Source of the DNA: Nanobdellota archaeon | GTDB lineage: Archaea > Nanobdellota > Nanobdellia > SCGC-AAA011-G17 > GW2011-AR20 | Assembly (NCBI GenBank): GCA_018819375.1 | Contig: JAHJQH010000067.1 | Coordinates: forward strand, 1-14,703 | Length of the DNA: 14,703 nt | Reading direction: 5' to 3' | In this document: one piece after another, positions 14,028 to 14,703 of the stretch | Layout: each line of letters starts with the position of its first letter | Position numbering within the stretch: position 1 is the first letter of the stretch | Program-made: the position numbers and the translations under genes | Notes under the pieces: model-generated | What the model saw: the letters and a program-made list of their open reading frames with translations, nothing else | What the model was told of the DNA's origin: nothing | Database searches by the model: none

Positions 14028-14336
14028 ATGGAAGATGAGGGAGAAATACAACTTGGAGGAAACATAACCCTTAGTGGTTTTAAGAACATAGAACCTGCTA
14101 AGATGGTTGTTGTCAAGAAGATTGTTGGAAATTGCATCAAAAAAGTTCAGGACAAAAATGTTGGTTTTGAAAGTGTTTCCCTGAACCTAAAAAAGGTTCA
14201 TGATTCTGAGTTTGAGATAAAATGCAAATTGTTCTTGAATGGAAAACTTTATCACTCTGATTCTACTGGTTTTAACTTGTTTGTTGTCCTTAATGATGTT
14301 TTAGAAAAGGTTGTTGGAGAGGCGGGGGTTGGTTAG
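14028..14336 (+). CDS. Small protein, possible HPF/RaiA-like ribosome-associated factor
   Basis: This 102-residue protein has no membrane segment. Its pattern is a short strand, a helix (about 21-45), alternating strands (VSLNLKKV, EFEIKCKLFLNG, KLYHSDSTG) and a final helix (LFVVLNDVLEKVVGE). This strand-helix-strands-helix order and the 'nLf.aln..leKl' ending resemble the HPF/RaiA family, which binds the ribosome and stops translation in quiescence. The match is by eye and weak, so the function is only suggested. The TATA box supports ATG 14028. Its stop overlaps the stop of the convergent Lrp-like gene by two bases. Confidence 0.5.
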   Translation: MEDEGEIQLGGNITLSGFKNIEPAKMVVVKKIVGNCIKKVQDKNVGFESVSLNLKKVHDSEFEIKCKLFLNGKLYHSDSTGFNLFVVLNDVLEKVVGEAGVG

Positions 14337-14703
14337 GTAAATATCCCCTCTGGCGAAAACATTTTTTTAGGTTCAACAATCATATAGAAATCATAAATCT
14401 TGATGATGTCTCCAAACTTTTCTCTTAGTTCTAAAATAAAATCCCTTAGCTCTAAGGAATCTTTGGTTAATATACCTACATCCAAATCCCAGTTCTCATG
14501 TCCTACATATTTATAATAATAAAATACATTTGGGTGATTTTTTAAGAATAAGATTAGTTCTTGATTTCTGGTATGTCCTAATTTTAGCTGTAAATTGTAT
14601 AAATCATAACCTACTTCTTTTATGTTAAAGGAAAGGGTATATCCTTGAATTGTTCCACTTTTCTCTAAGTTTTTAATCCTGTACTTGATTGCATTGGCTG
14701 TTA
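14333..14703 (-). CDS. Lrp/AsnC family regulator, 3' part only
   Basis: A minus-strand frame of at least 122 residues enters from the right edge and stops at 14333-14335. Its first visible part (ANAIKYRIKNLEKSGTIQGY) is the recognition helix and wing of an Lrp/AsnC winged helix-turn-helix. The rest (about 100 residues, including NLQLKLG, HPNVFYYYKYVGHENWDLDV and LREKFGDIIKIYDF) fits the Lrp ligand/oligomerisation (RAM-like) domain. Many DPANN homologs carry two such HTH-RAM modules in one chain; this would be the last one. The start is outside the window, so full length, ligand and targets cannot be judged. Confidence 0.75.
   Translation of the reverse strand, partial: TANAIKYRIKNLEKSGTIQGYTLSFNIKEVGYDLYNLQLKLGHTRNQELILFLKNHPNVFYYYKYVGHENWDLDVGILTKDSLELRDFILELREKFGDIIKIYDFYMIVEPKKMFSPEGIFT

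Overview
This is a low-GC archaeal window. The evidence is the split RNA polymerase genes (rpoH, B'', B', A', A''), tRNAs with bulge-helix-bulge introns and no encoded CCA, and TATA boxes placed about 26 bases upstream of start codons (leaderless genes). B is split into B'' and B', as in methanogens and other euryarchaeotes and many DPANN archaea. The small gene spacing, the PIN-ATPase and the two-module Lrp-like fragment suggest a DPANN/Woesearchaeota-like lineage, but that placement is inference.

Layout. (1) Positions 1-1042 hold a Fic-family (AMPylator-type) gene bounded by short direct repeats. The left boundary carries a diverged second copy of the C-terminal coding end of the neighbouring PIN-ATPase gene, so the Fic gene looks like an insertion at that gene's 3' end. 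(2) Positions 1043-2896 (minus) encode a PIN-ATPase-KH protein of the archaeal PINA type. (3) Positions 2976-3590 are a tRNA cluster: Leu(CAA), Asp(GTC) and Lys(TTT). Asp has two introns, a canonical 37/38 intron and a 17-nt intron in the T arm. Lys has a 95-nt intron in its T loop. The Asp precursor sits inside a perfect 17-bp inverted repeat and overlaps a 58-codon open frame. (4) Positions 3591-3762 hold a repeat-rich leader before the RNA polymerase operon. (5) Positions 3763-11199 are the complete rpoH-rpoB''-rpoB'-rpoA'-rpoA'' operon with overlapping or nearly touching genes. The B' subunit ends in a long acidic tail and A'' in a lysine-rich tail. (6) Positions 11338-13916 (minus) are a two-gene ABC exporter: an ATPase followed by a permease with a large extracytoplasmic domain. 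(7) Positions 14028-14336 encode a small protein that looks like the HPF/RaiA ribosome-hibernation fold. (8) Positions 14333-14703 (minus) are the 3' part of an Lrp/AsnC-type regulator that runs off the window.

The core of the window is housekeeping: transcription machinery and tRNAs. The least ordinary part is the tRNA cluster. Two neighbouring tRNAs carry introns inside the T arm whose predicted splice sites exactly restore normal tRNAs, and the Lys intron can also form a competing hairpin. The Fic insertion with its duplicated gene end is the second point of interest. No CRISPR array, transposase, integrase or rRNA gene is visible.
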